This document shows, piece after piece, positions 51,027-59,572 of a DNA stretch of 64,000 nt; position 1 is the stretch's first letter, and every line of letters begins with the position of its first letter. The stretch comes from Aquimonas voraii. Lineage in GTDB: Bacteria; Pseudomonadota; Gammaproteobacteria; Xanthomonadales; Xanthomonadaceae. The translations under genes and the position numbers were made by a program. The notes under the pieces were generated by a model that was given only the letters and a program-made list of their open reading frames with translations, made no database searches and was not told the DNA's origin. The stretch spans positions 124,001-188,000 of the forward strand of contig NZ_FNAG01000001.1 in assembly GCF_900101825.1 (NCBI RefSeq). Reading direction: 5' to 3'.

Positions 51027-52940
51027 ATGCTGCAGACACTGCGTGAGAAAACCACCGGCTGGGTCGCCGCCGTCATCGTCGGTGCACTCGCCATCCCCTT
51101 CGCCTTCGTGGGCATCGAGAACTATCGCTCCCAGTCGATCGCGGACTACGTCGCCAAAGTGGGCGATATCGAGATCACCCGGGATGACTTCACGCGCCGG
51201 TTCGAGTCCTATGTGCAGCGCGCCCAGCAGATGATGGGCGAGTCCTTCCAGCGTTCGCTGGTGGACACGCCGGAGGCGCGGCGCCAGGTGCTCGACCAGA
51301 TGATTGACGAGGCGCTGTACCGCACCGCCGCCACGCAGATGGGGCTGAAGGTCACGCCTGAGCGTCTGCAGGACGAGATCAAGTCCATCCCTGCTCTGCA
51401 GGTTGCCGGCCAGTTCAGCCCTGAGCTCTACCGCGACCTGCTGGCGCGCGAGCGCCTCACGGCCGCGGGCCTGGAGCAGATCCTCGCGCGCGAGATCGAG
51501 GCCTCCTTCCTGCCCGAGGGGCTCACGCGCAGCGCGCTGGCGACCGCCGACTATGTTGATGGCTTCCTCACCCTGCGCGACCAGAAGCGCAGCTTCAACT
51601 ACGTCGAACTGCCAGCGCCCGCACTTGCGGAAGCGCCCGATGAGCAGGTGCTTCGTGCCCACTATGACGAGAACGCAGACCGCTACCGCAGCGAAGAGAC
51701 CGTCAGCATCGAGTACATCGCCCTCGACCCGGCATCGCTCAGCGTGAGCGAAGAGGTCAGCGACGAAAGCCTGCGCGAGCTGTACGCCCAGGCCGGTCGC
51801 CGTTTCGTCGAGCCAGAGCAGCGTCTCGCCTCCCACATCCTGTTCCGAGTGCCCGCGAATGCGGATGCTGCAACCGAAGCCGAGGCCTTGTCCAAGGCCG
51901 AGGCCGCACTGCAGCGCGCCCGGGCGGAGGGTGCCGACTTTGCGGCGCTGGCGACAGAGCTTTCGGAGGATCCGGGTTCGCGCAACAGCGGCGGTGATCT
52001 TGGCTGGTTGGAGCGCGGCTTCACCGACCCCGCCTTCGAGGAAGCGCTGTTCGCCTTGGGTGCCGGCACCATCAGCGAGCCCGTCAAGTCGGCCGAAGGC
52101 TGGCATGTCATCCAGCTGCGCGAGGTGCGTGCTGAAGTCGCCAAGCCTTTCGAGGATGTGCGCGAAGAGCTTCGGAACGAATACATGGCGGCCGAGCGCG
52201 AGCGCCAGCTCAACGACCTGGCCGGGCGCTTGGTCGACCTGCTGCTGAAAGATCCCACCGCGCTGGACGCCACCGCCACTGAGCTGGGCCTGGAGCTGAA
52301 GACCACTGGCCCGTTTACCCGCAATGCCGGCGTGGATGCGATCAGCAACGAAGCGAAGGTCCGCGAGGCCGCATTTTCCGCAACCGTGCTCGAGGACCGG
52401 CTGGTCAGCGACATGATCGAGCTGCCCTCCGGTCAGCGCGTGGCGTTGCGCGTGACTGAGCATGCGCCCTCCGAAGTCCTGCCCTTCGACGACGTTCGCG
52501 TGCGCGTCCTCGCCGAAGTCAGCGAGGCGCGCCTGGCCGAACAGGCACGTGCCGAGGCGGATGCCATGGTCGCCCAGCTGAAGGCGGGCGAGACGACGCT
52601 CGAGGCGATTGCCGAAACGCGCGGCCTCGAACTCAAGTCCGCTGATGCGCTGGGCCGTAACGCCTTCACCGTGAATCCCACGCTGCTGCAGCAGGTTTTC
52701 CGCATGTCTGCGCCGGCCGCGGAAAGCCCCACCTGGGGGCAGTTCGACATCGGTGGTGCGAGCCACGCCCTGGTCCAGCTGACCAGCGTGCAGCCGGGCG
52801 ACCCGGCGGCAGTTCCACAGGCGGAACGCGATGCGCTGCGCGAGCAGGTGAGCCAGGCCTTGGGCGACGCCGAAGCGCGTGCGCTGGCGGCTGCGCTGCG
52901 TCAGCGCACTCCGATCGTGCTGGCTGAAGATCGCCTCTGA
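51027..52940 (+). CDS. ppiD: SurA/PpiD-type peptidyl-prolyl isomerase
   Basis: PpiD is an inner-membrane-anchored periplasmic chaperone near the Sec translocon that helps outer-membrane proteins fold. The 637-residue product has an N-terminal anchor (GWVAAVIVGALAIPFAFVGIE, about 11-31), a SurA-like N domain, a parvulin (PPIC) domain at roughly 265-360 (QRLASHILFRV, GGDLGWLERG, VKSAEGWHVIQLREV) and a C-terminal domain resembling a second degenerate repeat. The first base pairs of the conserved block (MLQTLREKTTGWVA) fix the ATG at 51027. It closes the tig-lon quality-control cluster. Confidence 0.95.
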   Translation: MLQTLREKTTGWVAAVIVGALAIPFAFVGIENYRSQSIADYVAKVGDIEITRDDFTRRFESYVQRAQQMMGESFQRSLVDTPEARRQVLDQMIDEALYRTAATQMGLKVTPERLQDEIKSIPALQVAGQFSPELYRDLLARERLTAAGLEQILAREIEASFLPEGLTRSALATADYVDGFLTLRDQKRSFNYVELPAPALAEAPDEQVLRAHYDENADRYRSEETVSIEYIALDPASLSVSEEVSDESLRELYAQAGRRFVEPEQRLASHILFRVPANADAATEAEALSKAEAALQRARAEGADFAALATELSEDPGSRNSGGDLGWLERGFTDPAFEEALFALGAGTISEPVKSAEGWHVIQLREVRAEVAKPFEDVREELRNEYMAAERERQLNDLAGRLVDLLLKDPTALDATATELGLELKTTGPFTRNAGVDAISNEAKVREAAFSATVLEDRLVSDMIELPSGQRVALRVTEHAPSEVLPFDDVRVRVLAEVSEARLAEQARAEADAMVAQLKAGETTLEAIAETRGLELKSADALGRNAFTVNPTLLQQVFRMSAPAAESPTWGQFDIGGASHALVQLTSVQPGDPAAVPQAERDALREQVSQALGDAEARALAAALRQRTPIVLAEDRL

Positions 52941-52964
52941 GATCCCGCGACAGCTGACTTCACG

Positions 52965-52992
52965 ACAAAGGCCCGCGCAAGCGGGCCTTTGT
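52965..52992 (+). terminator. rho-independent terminator after ppiD
   Basis: ACAAAGGCCCGC and GCGGGCCTTTGT form a perfect 12-bp stem with a GCAA tetraloop. The T-rich side is within the stem, so it may work in both directions. Confidence 0.8.
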
Positions 52993-53022
52993 CATTGAGT
53001 CCGTGTCGGGAGTGAACCGAAT

Positions 53023-53064
53023 GTCATCCGCTGGGCCGTCGAGCAACAGGCCTCAGCGGATGAC
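53023..53064. repeat. inverted repeat between ppiD and fabI
   Basis: GTCATCCGCTG (53023-53033) and CAGCGGATGAC (53054-53064) are a perfect 11-bp inverted repeat, with GGCC at both inner edges. It lies just beyond the fabI stop and could be its 3' hairpin, though no T-run follows on the minus strand. Confidence 0.6.
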
Positions 53065-53089
53065 GAGGAGCGCCAGCGGCGGACTGCGC

Positions 53090-53878
53090 TCAGACGTCGA
53101 TGCCGGTCATGCCCAGCACGTTGTAGCCACAGTCGACATAGGTCACCTCGCCAGTGACGCCCGCGGCCAGGTCGGAGCACAGGAAGGCGGCGACATTGCC
53201 GACATCCTCGATGGTGACATTGCGGCGCAGCGGCGCATGCTCGGCCACATGGCTCAGCATCTTGCGCAGGCTGCCCACGCCGGAGGCCGCCAGCGTCTTG
53301 ATTGGCCCGGCCGACACTGCGTTGACGCGGGTGCCTTCGGGGCCGAGGTTCAGCGCGAGATAGCGAACGCAGGCTTCCAAGCTGGCCTTGGCCAGGCCCA
53401 TCACGTTGTAGTTCGCCAGGGCGCGTTCGGCGCCCAAATAGCTCAGGGTCAGGATGCTGCCGTTGCGCCCCTGCATCAGTGGGCGCGCGGCCTTGGCAAG
53501 GGCGGCCAGGCTGTAGCTCGAAATGTCGTGGGCGATGCGGAAGTTCTCGCGGGTCAGGTTGTCGAGGAACTGACCGTCAAGGGCTTCGCGCGGTGCGAAG
53601 CCGACCGAGTGCACCAGCACGTCGAGATGGCCCCAGCGCTGGCCGAGATCGGCCATCACCGCATCGATCTCGGCGTCCGAGGCGACATCGCAGGGCAGCA
53701 CCGGACCGCCGCCGAACTCGGCTGCCGCTTCTTCGACGCGCGAGCGAAGCTTCTCGTTCTGGTAGGTGAAAGCCAGTTCCGCGCCCTGCTTGTGCATGGC
53801 CTCGGCGATGCCCCAGGCGATCGAGCGCTGGCTGGCAATGCCGACGATCAGCGCGCGCTTGCCCTGCATGAATCCCAT
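53090..53878 (-). CDS. fabI: enoyl-ACP reductase (NADH) FabI
   Basis: FabI reduces the trans-2 double bond of enoyl-ACP, the final step of each fatty-acid elongation cycle, and is the triclosan target in many bacteria. The 262-residue SDR protein has the cofactor motif [13 protein letters not shown] (13-25), and the FabI active site Tyr147/Tyr157/Lys164 in [20 protein letters not shown]. The cofactor loop and substrate loop ([12 protein letters not shown]) are typical. A GGAGGAA site precedes the ATG at 53878; the upstream extension of 18 codons is discarded. A possible promoter is TTGTGT (53991-53986) and TATTCG (53968-53963) with 17-base spacing. Confidence 0.97.
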   Translation of the reverse strand: MGFMQGKRALIVGIASQRSIAWGIAEAMHKQGAELAFTYQNEKLRSRVEEAAAEFGGGPVLPCDVASDAEIDAVMADLGQRWGHLDVLVHSVGFAPREALDGQFLDNLTRENFRIAHDISSYSLAALAKAARPLMQGRNGSILTLSYLGAERALANYNVMGLAKASLEACVRYLALNLGPEGTRVNAVSAGPIKTLAASGVGSLRKMLSHVAEHAPLRRNVTIEDVGNVAAFLCSDLAAGVTGEVTYVDCGYNVLGMTGIDV

Positions 53879-54189
53879 AGTTCCTCCTGCGTTGCGATGA
53901 AGCTGGCCGAATCGGCGGACTGCCGTTGACACAGCGGAGTGGGTGGCGCTCGCCGGTGTCGACGAATACGCGTGCGTATGCAGCTACACAAGGCAGTGCA
54001 GACACGCAAGTGTGCACGTTGAAGCGCGTGATCGCCACGCCGGCAGAGGCAAAGTCTTGCGTACGGCAGAGTACTGGGGAGCCAATGCAGCCCGGGACAT
54101 CAGCGAGTTCGCCGGGCCTGATCAGACGACCGTTTCCGGAGAGCATTTGCTGCGTACCGGAACGGTCGCCGCATGCTCGGCGCAGCCGG
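53879..54189. other. mltD-fabI intergenic region
   Basis: About 310 bases between two minus-strand genes. It holds the fabI ribosome site and a weak candidate fabI promoter (53963-53991, minus strand). I see no further gene. Confidence 0.5.
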
Positions 54190-55419
54190 TCAGCGCGAGC
54201 GTGCGGAGGTTCCCGCAGTCGCCGGCTCGAGGCGAAGCACCTGGCCGATGCGCAGCACCGATTTCGCGCCCAAGCCATTCCAACGCTGCAGCTCGGTCAC
54301 GCTGAGCCCATGGCGGCGGGCGATCACCGACAGCGTGTCGCCGGACACGACCGTGTGCAGGCGCGGCTCGGGCAACGGAATCTCGCCGCGCTTGACGCGA
54401 TCCATGAACGCGATCAGTTCGGCCGCCGCGTTCTCGGGCAACAGCAGGTCCTTGTCGCCGCGCGCGGGGGCCGCAAGGCGCAACAGGGGATTCAGGCTAC
54501 GGAGTGCTTCGGCGTTCAATCCCGAAGCCTCGCTGAGCAGATCAAGGCGCTGCATGCGCGGCGGCGTGGTGACACGCGTGAGGGGCTCGAAGCTGTCGGC
54601 ATCAGGAAGAGCGATGCCGAACCGCTCAGGCTCGCTGAGCATGCAGGCCCATGCCTTCAACTTTTCGACGTACTCGTAGGTGCCACGCGCCAGGCCCTGC
54701 GGCAGCTGGCCCGGCGGCGGCGGCGCATCGAGCCGCTCCAGCAGTTTGCGCACGCGAAAGGCCCCCGCGTTGTAGCCGGCCGCTGCCAGCACCCAGTCGC
54801 CGTGCTCGGCCTGCAGTTGCCCGAGGTGTTGAAGCGCAGCCTCGGTCGCGTCCACCACGGACAGGCGCTCGTCGCGCTCGCCATTCACGCTGAGGCCGAA
54901 ATGGCGCGCCGTATTGGCGGTGAATTGCCACATGCCCGCGGGTCCGGCGGGCGATCGGGCCTGCGGTCGGTAACTGCTCTCAATGATCGGGATCAGGGCG
55001 AACTCGCCGGGCAGACCGGCGGCCTCGACCTGGTCCAGCACATAGTCCAGCAAGGGCAGCATGGGAGCGATCCGCGCACCGAAGCGCTCGGGGCGCGGTG
55101 CATACAGACGTACCCACTGAGCCTGGCGACCGTCCTCCGCGCAGTGGTCGGATCCCAACTGGGCGCGCAGGCGCTCGAATACATCCGGCGGCGGCGGTGT
55201 GGGTGGCGGAGGTTCTGGTGGCGGGGCGGGCATCGCTTCCAGTGCGGGCATCGGCGCCGCGGGCGGTTCGGCGGGTGCTGGCGGCTCGGGGCGGATCGGC
55301 GCCTGGCAGCCTGTCAAGGCAAGCATCAGCAACAGCGCCAGCGGGCGAATGCCGAACGGAAGTGCACGCGCCGCGGAGACGGCGCGTCCAAGCTCCGGAA
55401 GCGTGGCAGGGTGTCGCAT
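54190..55419 (-). CDS. mltD: membrane-bound lytic transglycosylase, MltD type
   Basis: A lipoprotein that cleaves peptidoglycan glycan strands with formation of 1,6-anhydro ends. The 409-residue product has a lipoprotein signal (ALTGC, Cys38), a proline-rich linker (about 41-79), an SLT domain with catalytic Glu147 in ALIPIIESSYRPQA followed by GPAGMWQF and AAGYNAG, and one C-terminal LysM domain (about 352-400). E. coli MltD carries two LysM repeats, so this is shorter. The ATG at 55419 overlaps the gloB stop by one base (TGATG), so the pair is coupled. The gloB-mltD neighbourhood is conserved in many gammaproteobacteria. Confidence 0.92.
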   Translation of the reverse strand: MRHPATLPELGRAVSAARALPFGIRPLALLLMLALTGCQAPIRPEPPAPAEPPAAPMPALEAMPAPPPEPPPPTPPPPDVFERLRAQLGSDHCAEDGRQAQWVRLYAPRPERFGARIAPMLPLLDYVLDQVEAAGLPGEFALIPIIESSYRPQARSPAGPAGMWQFTANTARHFGLSVNGERDERLSVVDATEAALQHLGQLQAEHGDWVLAAAGYNAGAFRVRKLLERLDAPPPPGQLPQGLARGTYEYVEKLKAWACMLSEPERFGIALPDADSFEPLTRVTTPPRMQRLDLLSEASGLNAEALRSLNPLLRLAAPARGDKDLLLPENAAAELIAFMDRVKRGEIPLPEPRLHTVVSGDTLSVIARRHGLSVTELQRWNGLGAKSVLRIGQVLRLEPATAGTSARSR

Positions 55420-56186
55420 CACCGGAATTCGTCCTTCCAGCGGCGCAACGCGGCGAACACCTCGGTCGCTGCCGACAGCGCGTGTCCGCACCATGCCTCC
55501 GCCGCGGCGCGGATTTCCGGGCGATGCACGCGCAGGAACGGGTTGCAGGCGAGCTCGCTGGCCAGCGATACGGGCAGGCTTGGACGGCCCGCGCGCCGTG
55601 CATTCGCGATGGCCTCGGCGCGAATACGCAGGGCCCTGTTATCGGGGTCTACGGTCTGCGCGAAACGTGCGTTCGCCGCACTGTACTCGTGTGTGCAGCA
55701 CACCAGGGTCTCGGCTGGCAGGGCGGCAAGACGCTGCAGCGAGGCGTGCATCTGCTCGGCATCGCCCTCGAAGAGCCGGCCGCAGCCCAGGCTGAACAGC
55801 GTATCTCCGCAGAACAGGTGGCCGCCCGCGAAGTAGCTCACGTGCGAGCGCGTGTGGCCGGGTGTCGCTATCACTTCTATCGACGCCGGCCAGCCATCCA
55901 GCCTGAGCGCTTCGCCGTTGCCGACGTGGCGCAGTTCGCCGGGGATCCGGGGATCGGCAGGCGCGAAGCAGGGCAGGCCCAGTCTGCGCTGGAGCTCGAC
56001 GATGCCGCCGGTGTGATCGGCATGGTGATGGGTGATGAGGATGGCCGCGAGTTCGAGTCCACGTTCCACTTCGGCCAGCACCACACCTGCATCGCCCGGG
56101 TCGACGACAATGGCGCCCGCCTCGGGCACATGCAGCAGCCAGAGGTAGTTGTCATCAAAGGCGGACAGGGCGGAAACCGTGATCAA
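55419..56186 (-). CDS. gloB: hydroxyacylglutathione hydrolase (glyoxalase II)
   Basis: GloB hydrolyses S-lactoylglutathione to lactate, finishing methylglyoxal detoxification. The metallo-beta-lactamase fold shows the dinuclear metal motif THHHADH (52-58), then GHTRSHVSYF, CGDTLFSLGCGRLFEG and HEYSAANARFA. No ATG is available near the conserved N-terminus; TTG at 56186 gives MITVSALSAFDDNYLW and 255 residues, matching the family (about 250). An ATG at 56390 would add 68 residues that overlap the divergent hydrolase gene, so it is rejected. No good ribosome site is visible at the TTG. Confidence 0.92.
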   Translation of the reverse strand: MITVSALSAFDDNYLWLLHVPEAGAIVVDPGDAGVVLAEVERGLELAAILITHHHADHTGGIVELQRRLGLPCFAPADPRIPGELRHVGNGEALRLDGWPASIEVIATPGHTRSHVSYFAGGHLFCGDTLFSLGCGRLFEGDAEQMHASLQRLAALPAETLVCCTHEYSAANARFAQTVDPDNRALRIRAEAIANARRAGRPSLPVSLASELACNPFLRVHRPEIRAAAEAWCGHALSAATEVFAALRRWKDEFR

Positions 56187-56199
56187 GCAGGCGCAGGGT

Positions 56200-56937
56200 G
56201 TGCTGGGGGGCGCAGAGTCTGGCAGATGCCAATCGGCGGCGCATGACGCGCTGCCCACCGCGCTTGCCTTGCATGGCGCTGGCGGTGGCGCCTGGGAATG
56301 GGCCTGCTGGGCGCGGGCCTGGTCGGCTCTGGGCGGTCGCTTCGTGGCGGCCGACTTCAGTCGTGCGGCCGCTGAATCGAGCGCTTGCATGCAGGACCTG
56401 GTGGCCGCGCTGGAGCTTGAGCATCACGATCAGAAGGGTTGCGTGCTGATCGGCGCCAGCTTCGGGGGGCTGCTGGCCTCTGCCCTGGCGCGACGGCTGC
56501 AGGCGCGCGCGCTGGTGCTATTGAATCCCTTGCCGCCTGCGCCCTTCCAGCCGCCGCCGCAGGGGGGCGGCGACTCCGCGCAGTCTTCGCTGCTGCGGCG
56601 CTGGGGGCTGGATGCGCGCCTCGCCGGCACGCAGGCAGCCCTGCCGGAGCTTCGCGGCGGTGAGGCCCTGCTGGCGTTCCGGCGTTGGCGCGATTTCTCC
56701 GGCGCGCTGCTCGCCGAGGCGCAGTCGGGATACCGCGTCGAGCCGCCCGACTGTCCCTTGCTGGTGGTTCAGTCCGAGCAGGACGAGGTCATTGATCCGC
56801 GCGCAGTCGAGGCCATGGTGACCCGGTGGCGCGCTTCGCATCTGCGCCTGCGCGGTTCGCACGTGTCGCCGCTGCTGGGCAATGGATGGTGGGCGAGCTT
56901 CGAGGGCGTCCGCGCCTGGCTCGCCGCGCTCGACTGA
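56200..56937 (+). CDS. alpha/beta hydrolase
   Basis: A small hydrolase of the alpha/beta fold, 245 residues from a GTG at 56200. The oxyanion block ALALHGAGGGAWEW opens the domain; the nucleophile elbow is GASFGG, with an acid in VQSEQDEVIDPR and a His in LRLRGSHVSPLL completing a plausible Ser-Asp-His triad. Substrate is unknown. The start is unsure: in-frame TTG 56149 and GTG 56179 would overlap divergent gloB, and no in-frame ATG exists before the core. The gap to gloB is only 13 bases, so promoters for both must lie inside coding sequence. Confidence 0.75.
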   Translation: MLGGAESGRCQSAAHDALPTALALHGAGGGAWEWACWARAWSALGGRFVAADFSRAAAESSACMQDLVAALELEHHDQKGCVLIGASFGGLLASALARRLQARALVLLNPLPPAPFQPPPQGGGDSAQSSLLRRWGLDARLAGTQAALPELRGGEALLAFRRWRDFSGALLAEAQSGYRVEPPDCPLLVVQSEQDEVIDPRAVEAMVTRWRASHLRLRGSHVSPLLGNGWWASFEGVRAWLAALD

Positions 56938-57145
56938 CGTCGGTTCTTGGCGAACGCGGCCGATACGCGGTGGAGGGCGTTCGGAGGACAGGCTCCGTCC
57001 CTTGGCTGGGCACCGCGTTCAGGGCCCGCTTGCCTAGCCCGATCCGGGCTGAACGCGAGCTGCGAAGTTCAGAACCGATTAAGTCCGGCGAACCTAGCGT
57101 CCTTCGCGCCGGGGCATCCCGGTCTTGAGCAGCGTGGAGTTCGTC

Positions 57146-57715
57146 ATGAAGCGTGCAGGCCTGCGTTCCTTCTCCCTTGTTGCCGCGGCGCTCGCGCTGA
57201 GCTGCGCGGGCGTGGCTTCGGCGGGCGGTCGTGACTACGGTCCGGCCTATGACTACGCCCGGGTCGTCGAGGTGCGTCCGATCATCGAGAGCTACCGCGA
57301 GCCGGTGCGCAGCGAGCAGTGCTGGAGCGAGCCCGTCACCTATCGTGAGCCGGATCGCTACGTGCGAGGGTCGCGCGACCGCGCCCCGGCGATTCTGGGG
57401 GGCATCATCGGTGGCGCCATTGGCAACCAGTTCGGCAGCGGCAGCGGGCGAGACGCCGCGACCCTCGCCGGTGCCGCCTTGGGCTATGCCGCGGTGCGCG
57501 ACTCGCAGCGGCATCGCGGTGGCTACATCGAAGGCCGCGAGTACACCCGCTACGAGGACCGCTGCCGGGTGGTGACCGATTACCGTCGCGACGAGCGCGT
57601 GGTCGGGTATGACGTCGCCTATCGCTACCGTGGACGTACCCATTGGACACGCACCGACTACCACCCCGGTGACCGCATCCGGGTCGAGGTCGATGTGCGT
57701 CCCGTGCCTTACTGA
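57146..57715 (+). CDS. glycine-zipper surface protein
   Basis: A 189-residue exported protein with a clear signal peptide (MKRAGLRSFSLVAAALALSCAGVASA) and a central glycine-zipper membrane segment (APAILGGIIGGAIGNQFGSGSG...AATLAGAALGYAAV), as in the rickettsial 17-kDa antigen/RcpA-like group. The flanks are Arg/Tyr-rich (REYTRYEDRCRVVTDYRRDERVVGYDVAYRYRG). There are two cysteines (CWSE, RCRVV) plus one in the signal. The ATG at 57146 has a GGAG site; a frame start seven codons earlier is possible. Such proteins insert in or near the outer membrane; a precise role is unknown. Confidence 0.8.
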   Translation: MKRAGLRSFSLVAAALALSCAGVASAGGRDYGPAYDYARVVEVRPIIESYREPVRSEQCWSEPVTYREPDRYVRGSRDRAPAILGGIIGGAIGNQFGSGSGRDAATLAGAALGYAAVRDSQRHRGGYIEGREYTRYEDRCRVVTDYRRDERVVGYDVAYRYRGRTHWTRTDYHPGDRIRVEVDVRPVPY

Positions 57716-57820
57716 TCTCACTTGACGCTTCAAGCATCAGGCCGCGCAGCGATGTGCGGCTTGTTGCTTTTCAGGGCCTGCGGCACAGTGGCCGCCACCG
57801 CGATCAACCGAGCCCGCCGC

Positions 57821-59476
57821 ATGCCGCTTCGTGCCTCCCTTGCTTTGTTGGCCCTTGCCGCCGCCGCTGCGGCGTCTGCCGAGACCACCCTGCTGGTGGA
57901 TGCGCGCATCCACACGCTCGACCAATCGCGCCCGCTGGTGGAAGCGATGGCCTGGGACGCCGAGGGCCGGCTGCTGGCGCTCGGCGAGGCCGCGGCGCTT
58001 CGCGAGCAGTACCGCGGCGCACGCGAGATCGACCTTGGCGGGCAGACAGTCGTGCCCGGCCTGATCGACGCCCATGGGCATCTGATGAACCTCGGCCATG
58101 CACTGCTGCGCGCCGATCTGATGGGCGCCACCAGCAAGGCCGAGATCGTCGAGCGTCTCAAGTCGCACGCGCGCGACCTGCCGCAGGGCGCTTGGCTGCT
58201 GGGGCGCGGCTGGGACCAGACGCTGTGGCCCGAGGCGGAGTTCCCCACCGCGGCTGACCTGGATGCGCATTTCCCGGATCGCCCGGTCTGGCTGGAGCGC
58301 GTGGATGGGCATGCTGGCTGGGGCAATTCGCTGGCGCTCTCGGCCTCGAAGCGCGATCTGTCCGGCGACTGGCAGCCTGAGGGTGGGCGCATTCTTCGCG
58401 ACGCCTCCGGCCAGCCGACCGGCGTGTTCATTGACAGTGCGGAGCGCTTCATCGTCGAACAGATACCGGCGCCGTCCGCGGAGGTCGATGCCTTGGCCCT
58501 GGAGCGCGCGCTGGCCGAAGCCGTCAAATTCGGCCTGACCGGCGTGCACGATGCCGGCGTATCGCTCAAGCAGCTCGGGCTGTATCGGCGCTTCGCCGAC
58601 AGCGGTCGTCTGCCGCTGCGCATCCACGCGATGGCGAACGGCGATGCCGAGGCGCTGGATGCGCTGTGCGCTATGGGGCATTACCGGCATCCGTCCGGGC
58701 GCCTGCAGATGCGCACGGTCAAGCTCTACATCGACGGCGCGCTGGGCAGCCGCGGCGCTGCCCTGCTCGCCGACTACAGCGACGAGCCCGGCAACCGTGG
58801 CCTGCTGTTCGCCGAACCGCCGGCCTTCGAGAAGATCCTGCGCAAGGCCTATGACTGCGGCGCACAGGTGGCGGCGCATGCGATCGGTGACCGCGGCAAT
58901 CGGGTGGTGCTGGACGGCATGCAGCGGGTGTTGGGCGAGGCCTCAGCCAGCGACCATCGCTGGCGCATCGAGCATGCCCAGGTGGTCGCTCTTTCCGACA
59001 TCCCCCGTTTCGCCCAGCTCGGCGTGATCGCTTCGATGCAGCCAACCCACGCCACCAGCGACATGCGCTGGGCGCAGGCGCGACTGGGCGAGGATCGCCT
59101 CGCCGGGGCCTATGCCTGGCGCCGCATGAAGGAGTCCGGCGCCGTGCTGGCGCTGGGCTCGGATTTCCCCGTGGAGTTGGTGGATCCGTTGCTTGGGCTG
59201 CATGCGGCGGCGACCCGACAGGACGCACGCGGCTGGCCCGAGGGCGGCTGGATCGCCAGCCAGAAACTCAGCCTGATGGAGGCCCTGCGCGGTTTCACTC
59301 TCGACGCGGCGCGCGCTGGTTTCGCCGAAACCGAGGTCGGCAGCCTGGAGCCCGGCAAGCGTGCCGATTTCGTGGTGCTCTCACGTGCGCTTGAGGACCT
59401 CGCACCCGCCGACATCCTGGAGCTGCGCGTGCAGTCGACCTGGATCGACGGTGAGCGTGTCTACCCTGCGCGCTGA
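57821..59476 (+). CDS. exported amidohydrolase, YtcJ-like
   Basis: A metal-dependent amidohydrolase of the amidohydro_3 (YtcJ/DAEP) group, 551 residues, with a signal peptide (LALLALAAAAAASA) and thus a periplasmic location. Metal ligands are suggested by PGLIDAHGHLMNLG, later KLYIDGALGSRGAAL, VAAHAIGDRGN, WRIEHAQV and LGSDFPVE. The C-terminus DAARAGFAETEVGSLEPGKRADFVVLS rebuilds the small beta domain. The ATG at 57821 is preferred; an earlier frame start adds 33 residues without a signal. Substrate unknown; some relatives act on N-substituted formamides or acyl amides. Confidence 0.88.
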   Translation: MPLRASLALLALAAAAAASAETTLLVDARIHTLDQSRPLVEAMAWDAEGRLLALGEAAALREQYRGAREIDLGGQTVVPGLIDAHGHLMNLGHALLRADLMGATSKAEIVERLKSHARDLPQGAWLLGRGWDQTLWPEAEFPTAADLDAHFPDRPVWLERVDGHAGWGNSLALSASKRDLSGDWQPEGGRILRDASGQPTGVFIDSAERFIVEQIPAPSAEVDALALERALAEAVKFGLTGVHDAGVSLKQLGLYRRFADSGRLPLRIHAMANGDAEALDALCAMGHYRHPSGRLQMRTVKLYIDGALGSRGAALLADYSDEPGNRGLLFAEPPAFEKILRKAYDCGAQVAAHAIGDRGNRVVLDGMQRVLGEASASDHRWRIEHAQVVALSDIPRFAQLGVIASMQPTHATSDMRWAQARLGEDRLAGAYAWRRMKESGAVLALGSDFPVELVDPLLGLHAAATRQDARGWPEGGWIASQKLSLMEALRGFTLDAARAGFAETEVGSLEPGKRADFVVLSRALEDLAPADILELRVQSTWIDGERVYPAR

Positions 59477-59572
59477 CCCGAGCGCGCTCGATCGAGACGC
59501 CTTCGGCGCGTCCCGTCCCGGACGCGCAGGACTGGCGTCAGCGGATCGTGGTGCCGCTCCTGGCCGGGGGAT

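Noticed and set aside
50717..51115. Minus-strand frame across tRNA-Val and tRNA-Asp
   Set aside because: Same artefact: antisense of tRNA genes producing GLEPATP-like and RVSNPRP-like text.
56187..56390. N-terminal extension of gloB from the ATG at 56390
   Set aside because: It would overlap the divergent hydrolase by about 190 bases, is Ala/Pro-rich, and lies outside the conserved family start.
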